Positions 44,818-54,056 are shown, counted from the first letter of the stretch. The stretch is 64,000 bases of DNA from Anaerocolumna xylanovorans DSM 12503 (GCF_900143645.1 NZ_FRFD01000005.1:372001-436000), one strand, 5' to 3'. Made by a program: numbers and translations. The notes: generated by a model from the sequence alone, not told the origin.

Positions 44818-45041
44818 TTGTATTATAGCACCACTACAATTATAGTACAATATTGGTAAATCGACGATAATTTACAAAATACTTGTGCAAAATGCCATCC
44901 ATTAATTTACAATTTATTTGTAAAGCAGGACTAAAGTACTAGCTTTTTCTGCCAAGCAAATGGGAAATTTATGGTCATTTATTACAAAAACAAGAAAATA
45001 CATCCTTGTAATTAAATTATACCCCTGAATGAGGTCGAAGT

Positions 45042-46064
45042 ATGATAACTATAAGTGTTTGCATGATTGTAAAAAATGAAGAAAAAGTCTTAAAAAGATG
45101 CCTTGACAGTCTTGCGGGATTAGCGGATGAGATTATACTCGTGGATACCGGATCGTCTGACAGGACAAAGGAAATTGCCGAAAGCTATGGCTGCAAGGTG
45201 TTTGATTTTGAGTGGGTAGATGACTTTTCAGCTGCCAGGAATTTTTCTTTTTCGAAGGCCATAATGGATTATATCTATGTTGCAGATGCCGACGAAGTGA
45301 TTGATGAAATTAACAGGGAGCGGTTTTTTAAGTTAAAGCAATGCTTGCTGCCGGAAGTTGACATTGTCCAAATGTTGTATACCAATCAGCTTGAGTTTAA
45401 TACCACCTATAATTTCAATGCGGAATACAGGCCAAAGCTGTTTAAAAGACTGCGTCAGTTTACCTGGACAGATCCCATACATGAGACAGTTATGTTAGAT
45501 CCTGTTATATATGACAGTGAGATTGAGATTTTGCATATGCCCGAAAATAACCATGCTGTAAGAGATTTTGGTATTTTTCAGAGACTGATTCAGAGGGGGA
45601 TTTCCTTTTCGGACAAATTAATTGGAATGTATGCCAGAGAGTTGTTTATTGCCGGAAAAGATGAAGATTTTCTGATGGCAGAGCCGTTTTTTGAAAGCCT
45701 TCTAAAACAGGAGATTTCTGAAAGCAGGATGAAGCTTATCCAGTGCATCCTGGTTCGCTGCGGACGTATAAAAAATGATTCTGAACTTATACTAAAGTAT
45801 GGTCTTAAAAATATAGCGTCAGGGAAAGCAAGTGCCGAAGTGTGTTATGAAGTCGGAGAGTACTTTTATAATCAGGCAGATATCAATGAAGCGGTTATCT
45901 GGTATATGAATGCTGCCTTTGAAACAGAGGCGGAATTAAATATCCACTATAGCAAGGATTTTCCCCTGGAAAGGATCGCTTCCTGTTATGAAATGGCAGG
46001 GAACATAAAAGAGGCGCATGATTACAGAAGGCAGGCTGCCAAACTTCGGGATAGTTTAATTTAG
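45042..46064 (+). CDS. Family 2 glycosyltransferase with helical-repeat C-terminus
   Basis: A 340-residue relative of the protein at 16853-17923. It has TISVCMIVKNEEKVLKRCLD at 2-21, IILVDTGSSDRTKEIAE near 31, DDFSAARNFSFSKA and the VADADEVIDE metal site near 82. The last 150 residues are helical with TPR-like pairing (EVCYEVGEYFYNQADINEA and a following IASCYEMAGNIKEA). It is separated from the island by 427 bp and ends at a hairpin terminator, so it is probably its own transcription unit. It may be a second protein-modifying glycosyltransferase. Confidence 0.85.
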   Translation: MITISVCMIVKNEEKVLKRCLDSLAGLADEIILVDTGSSDRTKEIAESYGCKVFDFEWVDDFSAARNFSFSKAIMDYIYVADADEVIDEINRERFFKLKQCLLPEVDIVQMLYTNQLEFNTTYNFNAEYRPKLFKRLRQFTWTDPIHETVMLDPVIYDSEIEILHMPENNHAVRDFGIFQRLIQRGISFSDKLIGMYARELFIAGKDEDFLMAEPFFESLLKQEISESRMKLIQCILVRCGRIKNDSELILKYGLKNIASGKASAEVCYEVGEYFYNQADINEAVIWYMNAAFETEAELNIHYSKDFPLERIASCYEMAGNIKEAHDYRRQAAKLRDSLI

Positions 46065-46104
46065 ACAGAAATATTTTCTGATTACAATCTCAATCTCTTT
46101 TCTG

Positions 46105-46129
46105 AATATCCAATCTATGATTGGATATT
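46105..46129 (+). terminator. Hairpin terminator after the GT2 gene
   Basis: AATATCCAATC at 46105-46115 pairs perfectly with GATTGGATATT at 46119-46129 around a three-base loop and is followed by TGTTGATTT. The stem is AT-rich, so strength is moderate. Confidence 0.65.
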
Positions 46130-46176
46130 TGTTGATTTGGCAGTTGGAAAATTGCTTTTTAATTTTCAAGTATCTC

Positions 46177-46205
46177 TTGATGTGCATGTAAAAATTTACT
46201 ATAAT
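46177..46205 (+). promoter_or_regulatory. sigma-A promoter of lspA
   Basis: TTGATG at 46177-46182, a 17 bp spacer and a perfect TATAAT at 46200-46205. Transcription would start about 45 bp before the lspA start codon. Confidence 0.75.
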
Positions 46206-46256
46206 AAGAGAAGAGGAACATGAAGACATGTTATTTGCAGATACAGGAGGAAGAGT

Positions 46257-46700
46257 ATGGTATATTTGATTATAGTTGCAGTGATATTCCTGGCAGAATT
46301 GAAGATAAAAGATTATATTGAGAAGAATAAGGTGATGCATAAAAAGGAGGAAATACTAAATGGCAATATTGTGATAGAACGCTATCATAATAAGGGTGCC
46401 ATGTTGAATTTCCTTGAAAATGATGTGAAGATTGTAAAAACCATGTCTTTGACCTTCTTTGGGGTAATCCTGCTGATTTTTATTTTTCTTCTTCCGAGAA
46501 AAGGGGATAAACTTCTGAAAATTGCGTTATCGCTTATACTGGGAGGAGCTTTGAGTAATATATATGATCGTTTTACCAGAGGATATGTAGTTGATTATTT
46601 TAGCTTTAAATTCTTAAAGAAGATTGTCTTTAATATTTCAGATATCTGCATTTTTCTTGGATCAGCATTAACAGCAATACGCTCGCTTTTTAAGAGATGA
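46257..46700 (+). CDS. lspA: Signal peptidase II (lipoprotein signal peptidase)
   Basis: LspA is a membrane aspartic protease that removes signal peptides from prolipoproteins. The 147-residue protein has four hydrophobic segments (about 3-15, 63-80, 86-101 and 125-142). The family motifs are present: a HNKGAMLNF box near 44-52, the LGGALSNIYDR loop, VVDYFSF with catalytic D113, and FNISD with catalytic D129. The N-terminal part is a little short for the family and more charged than usual, making this a diverged member. AGGAGGAAG precedes ATG 46257. It has its own promoter and a shared terminator with pyrG. Confidence 0.85.
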   Translation: MVYLIIVAVIFLAELKIKDYIEKNKVMHKKEEILNGNIVIERYHNKGAMLNFLENDVKIVKTMSLTFFGVILLIFIFLLPRKGDKLLKIALSLILGGALSNIYDRFTRGYVVDYFSFKFLKKIVFNISDICIFLGSALTAIRSLFKR

Positions 46701-46754
46701 TAATATAAAGACAAACCATATAAAAAAATTAAAGGAAGTATATAACTTTTAGAA

Positions 46755-46801
46755 CAAAAAAGGCAACTGGAGGTATGAAGCCAAACCAGTTGCCTAATTT
46801 T
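46755..46801. terminator. Bidirectional terminator between lspA and pyrG
   Basis: AGGCAACTGG at 46761-46770 and CCAGTTGCCT at 46786-46795 pair perfectly. The stem is flanked by an A run on the left and a T run on the right, so it can end both the lspA transcript and the converging pyrG transcript. Confidence 0.9.
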
Positions 46802-46826
46802 TATTAACTTTTATTTATTTCATCTC

Positions 46827-48443
46827 TTAGTTTGTATGCCCCTCCTGATACTTAATTGCTGCACCTACAAATCCATCAAACAGAGGATGGGGCCTGTTGG
46901 GCCTGGACTTAAATTCCGGATGGGCCTGGGTAGCTACGAACCAGGGATGGTCAGAGAATTCCATCATTTCCACAATACGGCCGTCCGGTGATAAACCGGA
47001 TAATTTAATACCGCCGCGTATGAAATCTTCACGGTAGTAATTGTTAACCTCATAGCGGTGTCTGTGGCGTTCATGAATGACTTTATCTCCGTAAAGCTTG
47101 TATGCTTTGCTGGTTTCATCCAGAACGCAAGGATATGAGCCAAGTCTTAGGGTACCTCCGATATCTTCAATGCCGTCCTGTTCGGGCATCAGATGAATTA
47201 CCGGATGGGTAGTAGCCGGGTCTAATTCGACGCTGTGAGCATCTGTAAAGCCGATGACATGGCGTGAGATTTCCACGATGGCAAGCTGCATACCAAGGCA
47301 AAGTCCCAGGAAAGGAATTCCATTTTCACGGGCATAACGGATAGCAGAGATTTTTCCTTCAATTCCTCTGTCACCGAAACCACCGGGAACTAAAACACCG
47401 CTTACACCGTCTAAGATTCCGGCAGCATTCTCATCTGTCAGGGTTTCAGAAGGAATCCATTTGATATTTACAGAAGCCTTATGGGGAACTGCTCCATGCT
47501 TTAAGGATTCAACCACACTGATATAGGCATCATGAAGCTGGGTATATTTTCCGACTAAGGCGATAGTGACTTCTTTTTCAGGATGCTTGAGTGCATCAAC
47601 CATGTTCTCCCAGGAGCTTAAATCAGGAACAGGACATTCAAGGCCTAAACAATCACAGGCTATGTTAGCCAAATGCTCTTTTTCCATTGCAAGAGGTGCT
47701 TCATATAAGGTTTCAACATCAAGGTTTTGGATAACATGATTGCTGGGAACATTGCAGAATAAAGCTATTTTTTCTTTGATGCCGGGTTCTAGGGGGTGCT
47801 CGGTACGGCATACAATGATATCCGGGCGGATACCCATACCCTGAAGCTCTTTTACACTGGCCTGAGTGGGTTTGGTCTTCATTTCACCGGATGCCCTTAA
47901 ATAGGGAATTAGAGTAACGTGGATAAGAATAGCATTTTCATGACCGACATCATGCTGGAATTGGCGGATTGCTTCTAAAAAGGGCTGGCTTTCAATATCA
48001 CCGACGGTTCCGCCGACTTCAATGATGGCAATTTGAGTATCTTTGCATCCGTCATTGTGGTAGAAACGGTTTTTAATTTCATTGGTGATATGAGGGATAA
48101 CCTGAACGGTTCCTCCTCCAAAATCTCCCCTTCGTTCTTTGGAAAGGACGGACCAATATATCTTACCGGTTGTAACATTGGATTTCTTGGTTAGGCTCTC
48201 ATCAATAAAACGTTCATAATGCCCCAGATCCAAATCTGTTTCAGCACCGTCATCTGTTACGAATACTTCACCATGCTGAATGGGGTTCATGGTACCCGGG
48301 TCGATATTAATATAAGGATCGAATTTCTGCATGGTAACCTTGTAACCCCGTTCCTTCAATAACCTGCCTAGAGAAGCGGCGGTTATACCTTTGCCTAATC
48401 CTGAAACAACACCACCGGTAACAAAAACATACTTGACACCCAT
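46827..48443 (-). CDS. pyrG: CTP synthase
   Basis: PyrG aminates UTP to CTP with glutamine as nitrogen donor. The 538-residue protein has the full layout. The N-terminal synthetase domain opens KYVFVTGGVVSGLGKGITAA (P-loop) and contains DPYINIDPGTMNP. The C-terminal glutaminase domain, from about 290, has GFGDRGIEGK, the nucleophile cysteine in PFLGLCLGMQLA and the His-Glu pair in THPEF-like AQAHPEFKSRP. AAAGGAGG precedes the ATG at 48443. The leader contains a terminator-like hairpin. CTP made here would also feed the cytidylyltransferases of the island, though no regulatory link is visible. Confidence 0.97.
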   Translation of the reverse strand: MGVKYVFVTGGVVSGLGKGITAASLGRLLKERGYKVTMQKFDPYINIDPGTMNPIQHGEVFVTDDGAETDLDLGHYERFIDESLTKKSNVTTGKIYWSVLSKERRGDFGGGTVQVIPHITNEIKNRFYHNDGCKDTQIAIIEVGGTVGDIESQPFLEAIRQFQHDVGHENAILIHVTLIPYLRASGEMKTKPTQASVKELQGMGIRPDIIVCRTEHPLEPGIKEKIALFCNVPSNHVIQNLDVETLYEAPLAMEKEHLANIACDCLGLECPVPDLSSWENMVDALKHPEKEVTIALVGKYTQLHDAYISVVESLKHGAVPHKASVNIKWIPSETLTDENAAGILDGVSGVLVPGGFGDRGIEGKISAIRYARENGIPFLGLCLGMQLAIVEISRHVIGFTDAHSVELDPATTHPVIHLMPEQDGIEDIGGTLRLGSYPCVLDETSKAYKLYGDKVIHERHRHRYEVNNYYREDFIRGGIKLSGLSPDGRIVEMMEFSDHPWFVATQAHPEFKSRPNRPHPLFDGFVGAAIKYQEGHTN

Positions 48444-48500
48444 TACATGATTCCTCCTTTGATATTTGAATAGAGTATGTAGAGACCTTGTTTATAATGA

Positions 48501-48548
48501 AAAACGCCTTAAATAGTCGACGTTACCAGTTCTCCATCGTTTTAAGGC
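48501..48548 (-). terminator. Terminator-like hairpin in the pyrG leader
   Basis: Read on the minus strand, GCCTTAAA (48548-48541) pairs with TTTAAGGC (48513-48506) around a loop of about 27 bases and is followed at once by GTTTTTCATT. It lies about 60 nt before the pyrG start and only downstream of a pyrG promoter, so it is an attenuator candidate. The leader does not begin with the GGG-run used by the Bacillus pyrG system, as far as the start point can be placed. Confidence 0.6.
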
Positions 48549-48577
48549 ATTGTGCTAATTTTAAACAATCACCAGCT

Positions 48578-48612
48578 ATTATACTATTATTATCTGAAGA
48601 AATCCAGTGCAA
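48578..48612 (-). promoter_or_regulatory. Candidate sigma-A promoter of pyrG
   Basis: On the minus strand TTGCAC (48612-48607) is followed after 17 bp by TAATAG (48589-48584), which abuts a perfect TATAAT (48583-48578). Two registers overlap, so the exact start is uncertain, but it must lie before the leader hairpin. Confidence 0.45.
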
Positions 48613-48679
48613 ATTTCAAAAAAGTAAAAAAACTTCATAGTTTTTTAATTTATACAAGAAAAATTTCATGACATACATA

Positions 48680-48708
48680 TTGATTTATGCAGAAACTCAC
48701 ATTATAAT
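48680..48708 (+). promoter_or_regulatory. sigma-A promoter of ftsH
   Basis: TTGATT at 48680-48685, 17 bp, TATAAT at 48703-48708. The transcript would have a leader of about 230 nt. No CIRCE or CtsR-like repeat was seen. Confidence 0.72.
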
Positions 48709-48948
48709 GAAGTGGAGCTTTTAAGACATTAGTTGTTATTATATAAAGAAGATATCGGTAAAAGACTGAAAAATATAATAGAAGGGATAAGAAAGATCAG
48801 TAATAGAGTTATAAATCCATACAGGCACAATCCATATATATCCGTATGGATAAGTGCAGAGTCGGATTAGGGGAACCTGCCGGCAAAATGCGGCAGAAGT
48901 ATAACAAAAATCTGCCGGACGATAATAAGGATACGAAGGAGGTTGGGT

Positions 48949-50958
48949 ATGGATAACAAAAACAGGAATAATAACAAGCCCGGAGCAAACAACAATAATA
49001 AGAAGCCATTGCTGTATATTCTGCTGGCTGCCGTTATAACCTTAATATTATTCTCTTTTCTGGCAAAACAGCTCCAGGAAGGCAGCAATATAGAAATAAC
49101 CTATAATAAATTTTTAAGTATGTTGGACGAAGGCAAAATAAAAGCTGTAAAGCTGGAGTCTGACCGGATAGTAATAGAACCCAAGGAACAGCCAAGTGAC
49201 GTGTATAATATCAAATATTATACAGGCCGGATTGATGATGAACAGCTGGTAACAAGGCTGCAAAAGGCAAAGGTTGATTTCAAGGGAGATGTTTCCGATA
49301 CCAAAAGCTCCATTCTGGATATCATCATTGCATGGGTGGTACCATTTTTACTTATCTATGTTGTGTGGTACTTCCTCTTCCGCATGATTTCAAAAAACAG
49401 CGGCGGTATGATGGGAGGAGTAGGAAAAAGTAACGCGAAGGTTTATGTGGAGAAAGAGACGGGTGTTACCTTTAAGGATGTAGCCGGTCAGGAGGAAGCC
49501 AAGGAATCTTTAAAAGAATTGGTGGATTTCCTTCACAATCCCGGTAAATATACCCGTATTGGCGCAAAGCTTCCCAAGGGCGCTCTGTTGGTAGGACCTC
49601 CGGGAACCGGTAAGACCCTGCTTGCCAAGGCGGTAGCAGGAGAAGCAAAAGTTCCGTTCTTCTCGCTGTCCGGTTCTGATTTTGTGGAAATGTTCGTCGG
49701 TGTCGGTGCTTCCAGGGTAAGGGATTTGTTTAAGCAGGCACAGCAGATGGCACCCTGTATTATTTTTATTGATGAGGTTGATGCCATCGGTAAGAGCAGA
49801 GACAGCCATTACGGCGGCGGTAACGATGAAAGAGAGCAGACTTTAAACCAGCTGCTTTCTGAAATGGATGGTTTTGATTCTTCCAAAGGTCTGGTTATCT
49901 TAGCTGCCACCAACCGGCCGGAGGTTCTGGATAAGGCGCTTCTTCGTCCGGGACGTTTCGACAGAAGAATTATTGTAGATAAGCCGGATTTAAAAGGAAG
50001 AGTAGATATATTAAAGGTTCATGCCAAGGATGTACTGATGCATGATTCCGTGGATTTAGAAGGAATTGCACTGGCAACCTCCGGAGCAGTAGGTTCCGAT
50101 CTTGCCAATATGATAAATGAAGCTGCCATTCTTGCAGTAAAGCAGGGCAGAAATGTAGTAACCCAGGAGGACTTATTTGAATCCGTAGAAGTGGTTATTG
50201 CCGGTAAGGAAAAGAAGGACCGTATCCTAAGCAAGGAAGAGAAAAAAATCGTTGCTTACCATGAAGTCGGGCATGCACTGGTTACAGCACTTGAAAAAGA
50301 TGCGGAGCCGGTCCAGAAGATTACCATTGTACCAAGAACCATGGGCTCTTTAGGTTATGTCATGCAGGTACCGGAGGAAGAGAAGTATTTAATGAGCAAG
50401 GATGAGCTCATCACCAGAATTGTTACCTTATATGGCGGACGTGCCGCAGAGGAGCTTGTATTCCATTCCATTACGACTGGTGCCTCCAATGATATTGAAA
50501 AGGCAACAGAGTTAGCCAGAGCTATGGTAACCCAGTATGGTATGAGCGAAAGATTTGGGCTTATGGGACTGGAATCCGTTGAAAGCCGCTATCTGGATGG
50601 AAGACCGGTATTAAATTGCGGAGATGCTACTGCGGCAGAGATAGACCATGAGGTAATGAACATCTTAAAAGAGTGCTATGTAAAAGCCCAGAAACAATTG
50701 GCTGGAAACAGGGAAGTACTGGACAGGATAGCAGACTACCTTGTGGAGAAGGAAACCATCACCGGAAAAGAGTTTATGGAAATTCTTAACCAGGTAAGGG
50801 AAGAAAAAGGACTTAGCTTCATCGGCAAAAAAGCGAAAGAGAAGGATGGCGAAACAGCCGGTGATAAAGAGAAAACTTCTATAGAGGAAGAGGCAGAAAG
50901 CAATCCTTTTAGCAGCCACATAATAAATCTTGATATGAATAAAGAAACAACCGACTGA
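48949..50958 (+). CDS. ftsH: ATP-dependent zinc metalloprotease FtsH
   Basis: FtsH is a membrane-anchored AAA+ protease that degrades misfolded membrane proteins and some regulators. The 669-residue protein has an Asn-rich cytoplasmic start, a first membrane segment at about 21-39, an external domain, a second segment at about 122-143, then the AAA domain with Walker A GPPGTGKT near 217 and Walker B IIFIDEVDAIG. The peptidase has the zinc site HEVGH near 438. The ATG at 48949 is 6 nt after AAGGAGG; an in-frame TTG at 48943 directly abuts that site and was rejected. A strong hairpin follows the gene. Confidence 0.96.
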   Translation: MDNKNRNNNKPGANNNNKKPLLYILLAAVITLILFSFLAKQLQEGSNIEITYNKFLSMLDEGKIKAVKLESDRIVIEPKEQPSDVYNIKYYTGRIDDEQLVTRLQKAKVDFKGDVSDTKSSILDIIIAWVVPFLLIYVVWYFLFRMISKNSGGMMGGVGKSNAKVYVEKETGVTFKDVAGQEEAKESLKELVDFLHNPGKYTRIGAKLPKGALLVGPPGTGKTLLAKAVAGEAKVPFFSLSGSDFVEMFVGVGASRVRDLFKQAQQMAPCIIFIDEVDAIGKSRDSHYGGGNDEREQTLNQLLSEMDGFDSSKGLVILAATNRPEVLDKALLRPGRFDRRIIVDKPDLKGRVDILKVHAKDVLMHDSVDLEGIALATSGAVGSDLANMINEAAILAVKQGRNVVTQEDLFESVEVVIAGKEKKDRILSKEEKKIVAYHEVGHALVTALEKDAEPVQKITIVPRTMGSLGYVMQVPEEEKYLMSKDELITRIVTLYGGRAAEELVFHSITTGASNDIEKATELARAMVTQYGMSERFGLMGLESVESRYLDGRPVLNCGDATAAEIDHEVMNILKECYVKAQKQLAGNREVLDRIADYLVEKETITGKEFMEILNQVREEKGLSFIGKKAKEKDGETAGDKEKTSIEEEAESNPFSSHIINLDMNKETTD

Positions 50959-51004
50959 TAATACCGGAGAGACTGCCCAAAACGGTTTTACAGGTAAAGA
51001 AAAG

Positions 51005-51068
51005 ATTCGGTGTATGGTCCTGTGAAAGTATCTTGTTCGGATGACAGCCATACACCGAATTATTTTGT
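51005..51068 (+). terminator. Terminator after ftsH
   Basis: ATTCGGTGTATGG at 51005-51017 pairs perfectly over 13 bp with CCATACACCGAAT at 51048-51060 and is followed by TATTTTGTTTTG. The loop is about 30 bases. Confidence 0.8.
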
Positions 51069-51118
51069 TTTGTAAGGAAATCAATTTCCTATTTCTTTCA
51101 GGCAGAAAGGAGCAAGGG

Positions 51119-53002
51119 ATGTATTTTAACATAGAAGAAGAACTAAAGAAATTACCGGCAAAGCCCGGAGTTTACATTATGCACGACAAGCATGACACTA
51201 TCATATATGTCGGCAAAGCCATCAGCCTTAAGAACAGGGTAAGGCAGTACTTTCAAAACAGCAGAAATTTAACACCAAAGATCCAGCAGATGGTTGCAAG
51301 AATCCAGTATTTTGAATATATCATTACGGATTCTGAATTAGAGGCCCTGGTACTGGAATGTAACCTGATTAAGGAGCACCGCCCCAAATATAATACCATG
51401 CTTAAGGATGATAAAAGCTATCCTTATATCAAGGTTACCATACAGGAAGATTTTCCGAGAGTTCTCTTTGCCAGGCAGAGGGGGAAGGATAAGGCAAAGT
51501 ATTTTGGTCCCTACACCAGTTCTAAGGCGGTAAAGGATACCATTGAACTTATCCAGAAGCTTTACTTAACCAGAACCTGCAACCGCAATCTTCCCAAGGA
51601 TATTGGAAAAGAGAGGCCCTGCCTATATTACCATATTAAGCAATGCAAGGCACCTTGCCAGGGTTATATTTCAAAGGAAGGGTACAAGGAATCCGTAAAC
51701 CAGGCGCTGGAATTTTTAAACGGCAACTTTGCACCGGTCTTAAGACAATTAGAGGGCAAAATGCTTGAAGCTTCTGAAAAGATGGACTTTGAAGAAGCAG
51801 CGGGCTACAGGGATCTGCTAAGCAGTGTAAAGCAGATATCCGAAAAACAGAAAATTACAGGACAGGAACAGGAAGACAGGGATGTACTGGCAGTGGCCAG
51901 TGCAGGAGATGAAGCAGTGGTACAGGTATTCTTTATACGGGGAGGAAAGCTTATCGGAAGAGAACACCATTATCTGACCAATGTCATGAGTGAAACCAGG
52001 AGCAGTCTCATAACCAGTTTTATCAAGCAGTTTTATGCCGGAACTCCTTATGTACCAAGGGAGCTTTATGTCAGCGATACGGTGGAGGAAGAGGGAATCC
52101 TCGAAGAATGGCTTACTGCCAAAAGAGGGCAGAAGGTCCACATCAAGATGCCGGTAAAGGGAGAAAAAGAACGGTTAGTAGAACTGGCCAGAAAGAATGC
52201 GTCCCTTGTATTGCAGCAGGATGCAGAAAAGATAAAGAGGGAAGAAGCCAAAACCACAGGAGCGTTAGCTATTCTTGGAGAAATGCTTAACATACCCGGC
52301 CTGCGCCGCATTGAGGCATTTGATATTTCCAACATCAGCGGTTTTGATTCAGTTGGTTCTATGGTAGTATATGAAAATGGAAAACCAAAGCGCAACGACT
52401 ATAGAAAATTCAAGATAAAATCTGTTAAAGGACCGGATGACTATGCTTCCATGCAGGAGGTGTTAATCAGGAGGTTTACACATGGTATGAAGGAGCAGGA
52501 AGAATTAAAAGAAAAGATGTTGGACGAAGAATATGGAAGCTTTAACCGGTATCCGGACCTTATCCTTATGGACGGCGGAAAGGGGCAGGTACATATTGCC
52601 TTAAAAGTTCTGGAAGAATTAAGGCTTTCCATTCCTGTATGTGGTATGGTAAAGGATGATAACCACAGAACAAGGGGACTCCTGTTTGACAATGAAGAAC
52701 TTCCTTTGTCGCCTGCTTCCGAAACCTTTAAACTGATTACAAGAATACAGGATGAGACGCACCGTTTTGCCATAGAATATCACAGAAGCTTAAGGGGCAA
52801 AAATCAGGTTCATTCCATTTTGGACGATATTGAAGGAGTCGGTACAGCAAGAAGAAGAGCCTTAATGAAGCATTACCAGTCCTTAGAGGCTGTGAAAGCT
52901 GCCACGGTGGAGGAGCTTGCGGCAATTGAAACTATGAACATACGGGCAGCAAAACAGGTATACGGCTTTTTTCATAAGGAAGAGGAAAATGGTGTAGATT
53001 AA
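51119..53002 (+). CDS. uvrC: Excinuclease ABC subunit C
   Basis: UvrC makes both incisions around a DNA lesion in nucleotide excision repair. The 627-residue protein has a GIY-YIG nuclease at about 15-90 (GVYIMHDKHDTIIYVGKAIS), a UVR domain (EKMDFEEAAGYRDLL near 220), the RNase H-like second nuclease (FDISNISGFDSVGSMVVYEN near 400) and a helix-hairpin-helix end (LDDIEGVGTARRRALMKHY). The ATG at 51119 with AAAGGAG upstream gives the normal MYFNIEEELKKLP start; an in-frame extension back to 51041 runs through the ftsH terminator and is rejected. Confidence 0.96.
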   Translation: MYFNIEEELKKLPAKPGVYIMHDKHDTIIYVGKAISLKNRVRQYFQNSRNLTPKIQQMVARIQYFEYIITDSELEALVLECNLIKEHRPKYNTMLKDDKSYPYIKVTIQEDFPRVLFARQRGKDKAKYFGPYTSSKAVKDTIELIQKLYLTRTCNRNLPKDIGKERPCLYYHIKQCKAPCQGYISKEGYKESVNQALEFLNGNFAPVLRQLEGKMLEASEKMDFEEAAGYRDLLSSVKQISEKQKITGQEQEDRDVLAVASAGDEAVVQVFFIRGGKLIGREHHYLTNVMSETRSSLITSFIKQFYAGTPYVPRELYVSDTVEEEGILEEWLTAKRGQKVHIKMPVKGEKERLVELARKNASLVLQQDAEKIKREEAKTTGALAILGEMLNIPGLRRIEAFDISNISGFDSVGSMVVYENGKPKRNDYRKFKIKSVKGPDDYASMQEVLIRRFTHGMKEQEELKEKMLDEEYGSFNRYPDLILMDGGKGQVHIALKVLEELRLSIPVCGMVKDDNHRTRGLLFDNEELPLSPASETFKLITRIQDETHRFAIEYHRSLRGKNQVHSILDDIEGVGTARRRALMKHYQSLEAVKAATVEELAAIETMNIRAAKQVYGFFHKEEENGVD

Positions 53003-53030
53003 AGAAATATTACAGCATTTATGTTTATAT

Positions 53031-53059
53031 TTGCATGCAGCCTTTGGCTGTGATAAAAT
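53031..53059 (+). promoter_or_regulatory. Candidate sigma-A promoter of hprK
   Basis: TTGCAT at 53031-53036, 17 bp, TAAAAT at 53054-53059. A small CAGCC/GGCTG hairpin (53038-53050) lies in the spacer. The position, about 50 bp before the hprK start, is sensible. Confidence 0.5.
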
Positions 53060-53111
53060 AACATGGATGAAGCAGCCCCGGATGAAGGGCGTTTTGCGGG
53101 AAGGGAGAGTT

Positions 53112-54056
53112 ATGTATACGGTACAATTATCAAAATTAATTGAAAAGATGAACCTTGAAAATCTCACCCCTGAATTGGATATCAGGCACATTAAGCTGTC
53201 ACAGCCGGATGTAAACAGACCGGCGTTGCAGTTGGCTGGTTTCTTTGATTATTTTGATTCGGAAAGGGTTCAGGTAATCGGGCATGTAGAGAGTGCTTTT
53301 TTGCAGAAAATGACAGAAGATGATCTTGGGATTTTTTCCAAGCTTATGGACTACAAAGTACCCTGCATCGTATTTTGCAGAAATATGGAGGTTAGGGAAG
53401 AACTTATAAAGCTTGCCTATGAAAAAGGAATTCCGCTCTTAAGAACTGCCAAGACTACCTCCTCTTTTATGGCAGAGGTAATCAGGTGGCTTAATGTCGA
53501 ACTGGCTCCCCGTATTTCCATTCATGGTGTATTAGTGGATGTCTATGGTGAAGGAATATTAATCACCGGTGAAAGTGGAATCGGAAAGAGCGAAGCGGCT
53601 TTGGAGCTTATCAAAAGAGGACACCGTCTGGTAACGGATGATGTGGTGGAGATTAAAAAAGTCAGCGATGACACCTTAATCGGAACGGCTCCGGATATTA
53701 CAAGGCATTTTATTGAGCTTCGCGGTATCGGTATCATAGATGTAAAGACCCTTTTTGGTGTGGAAAGTGTAAAGAATACCCAGTCCATTGATTTGGTTAT
53801 TAAGCTGGAGGAATGGAATAAGGATCAGGAATATGACCGTCTGGGACTGGAGGAGCAGTACACGGAATTTTTAGGGAATAAGGTAGTGTGCCATTCCATA
53901 CCTATAAGACCCGGCAGGAATCTGGCAATTATCGTAGAATCTGCCGCTGTTAACTACAGGCAGAAGAAGATGGGCTATAATGCTGCGCAGGAGCTGTACA
54001 ACAGGGTAACCAATAATCTGATGAAAAAATCAAGACCGGATGATGAGGAATATTAA
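53112..54056 (+). CDS. hprK: HPr kinase/phosphorylase
   Basis: HprK phosphorylates Ser46 of HPr and Crh under good carbon supply and reverses this in starvation, controlling catabolite repression through CcpA. The 314-residue product matches the family length. The Walker A motif GESGIGKSE is at about 153-161, ELRGIGIIDVKTLFG near 200 holds the signature, and AIIVESAAVNYR lies near the C-terminus. The ATG at 53112 is chosen because it gives the usual MYTVQLSKLIEKM start; a longer frame from 53031 overlaps the promoter. A Crh-like target is encoded at 57957-58211. Confidence 0.96.
   Translation: MYTVQLSKLIEKMNLENLTPELDIRHIKLSQPDVNRPALQLAGFFDYFDSERVQVIGHVESAFLQKMTEDDLGIFSKLMDYKVPCIVFCRNMEVREELIKLAYEKGIPLLRTAKTTSSFMAEVIRWLNVELAPRISIHGVLVDVYGEGILITGESGIGKSEAALELIKRGHRLVTDDVVEIKKVSDDTLIGTAPDITRHFIELRGIGIIDVKTLFGVESVKNTQSIDLVIKLEEWNKDQEYDRLGLEEQYTEFLGNKVVCHSIPIRPGRNLAIIVESAAVNYRQKKMGYNAAQELYNRVTNNLMKKSRPDDEEY

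Larger units (their letters stand above)
44615..45041. other. 427 bp gene-free region rich in inverted repeats
   Basis: No ORF of note is present. The stretch holds the terminator-like hairpin at 44653-44686, a palindrome AATTCTTAAGAATT at 44687-44700, a perfect 10 bp AT-rich hairpin at 44794-44817 and a 7 bp repeat TTTACAA/TTGTAAA near 44910-44930. It is AT-rich towards the end and probably contains the promoter of the next gene, but no clear -35/-10 pair was found. GACGATAA at 44863-44870 is a weak sigma-28-like -10 without a -35. Confidence 0.6.
48444..48948. other. 505 bp divergent region between pyrG and ftsH
   Basis: This gap has no gene. It holds the pyrG leader hairpin and a candidate pyrG promoter on the minus strand (48501-48612). 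On the plus strand it holds the ftsH promoter (48680-48708) and a leader of about 230 nt with two inverted repeats, TCCATA/TATGGA near 48831-48849 and CTGCCG/CGGCAG at 48877-48896. Their role is not clear. Confidence 0.7.

Noticed and set aside
44863..44870. GACGATAA upstream of the 45042 glycosyltransferase as a sigma-28 site
   Set aside because: One mismatch in the -10 and no -35 element at 15-16 bp.
51041..51118. Upstream extension of UvrC
   Set aside because: It runs through the ftsH terminator hairpin and is not homologous to UvrC.
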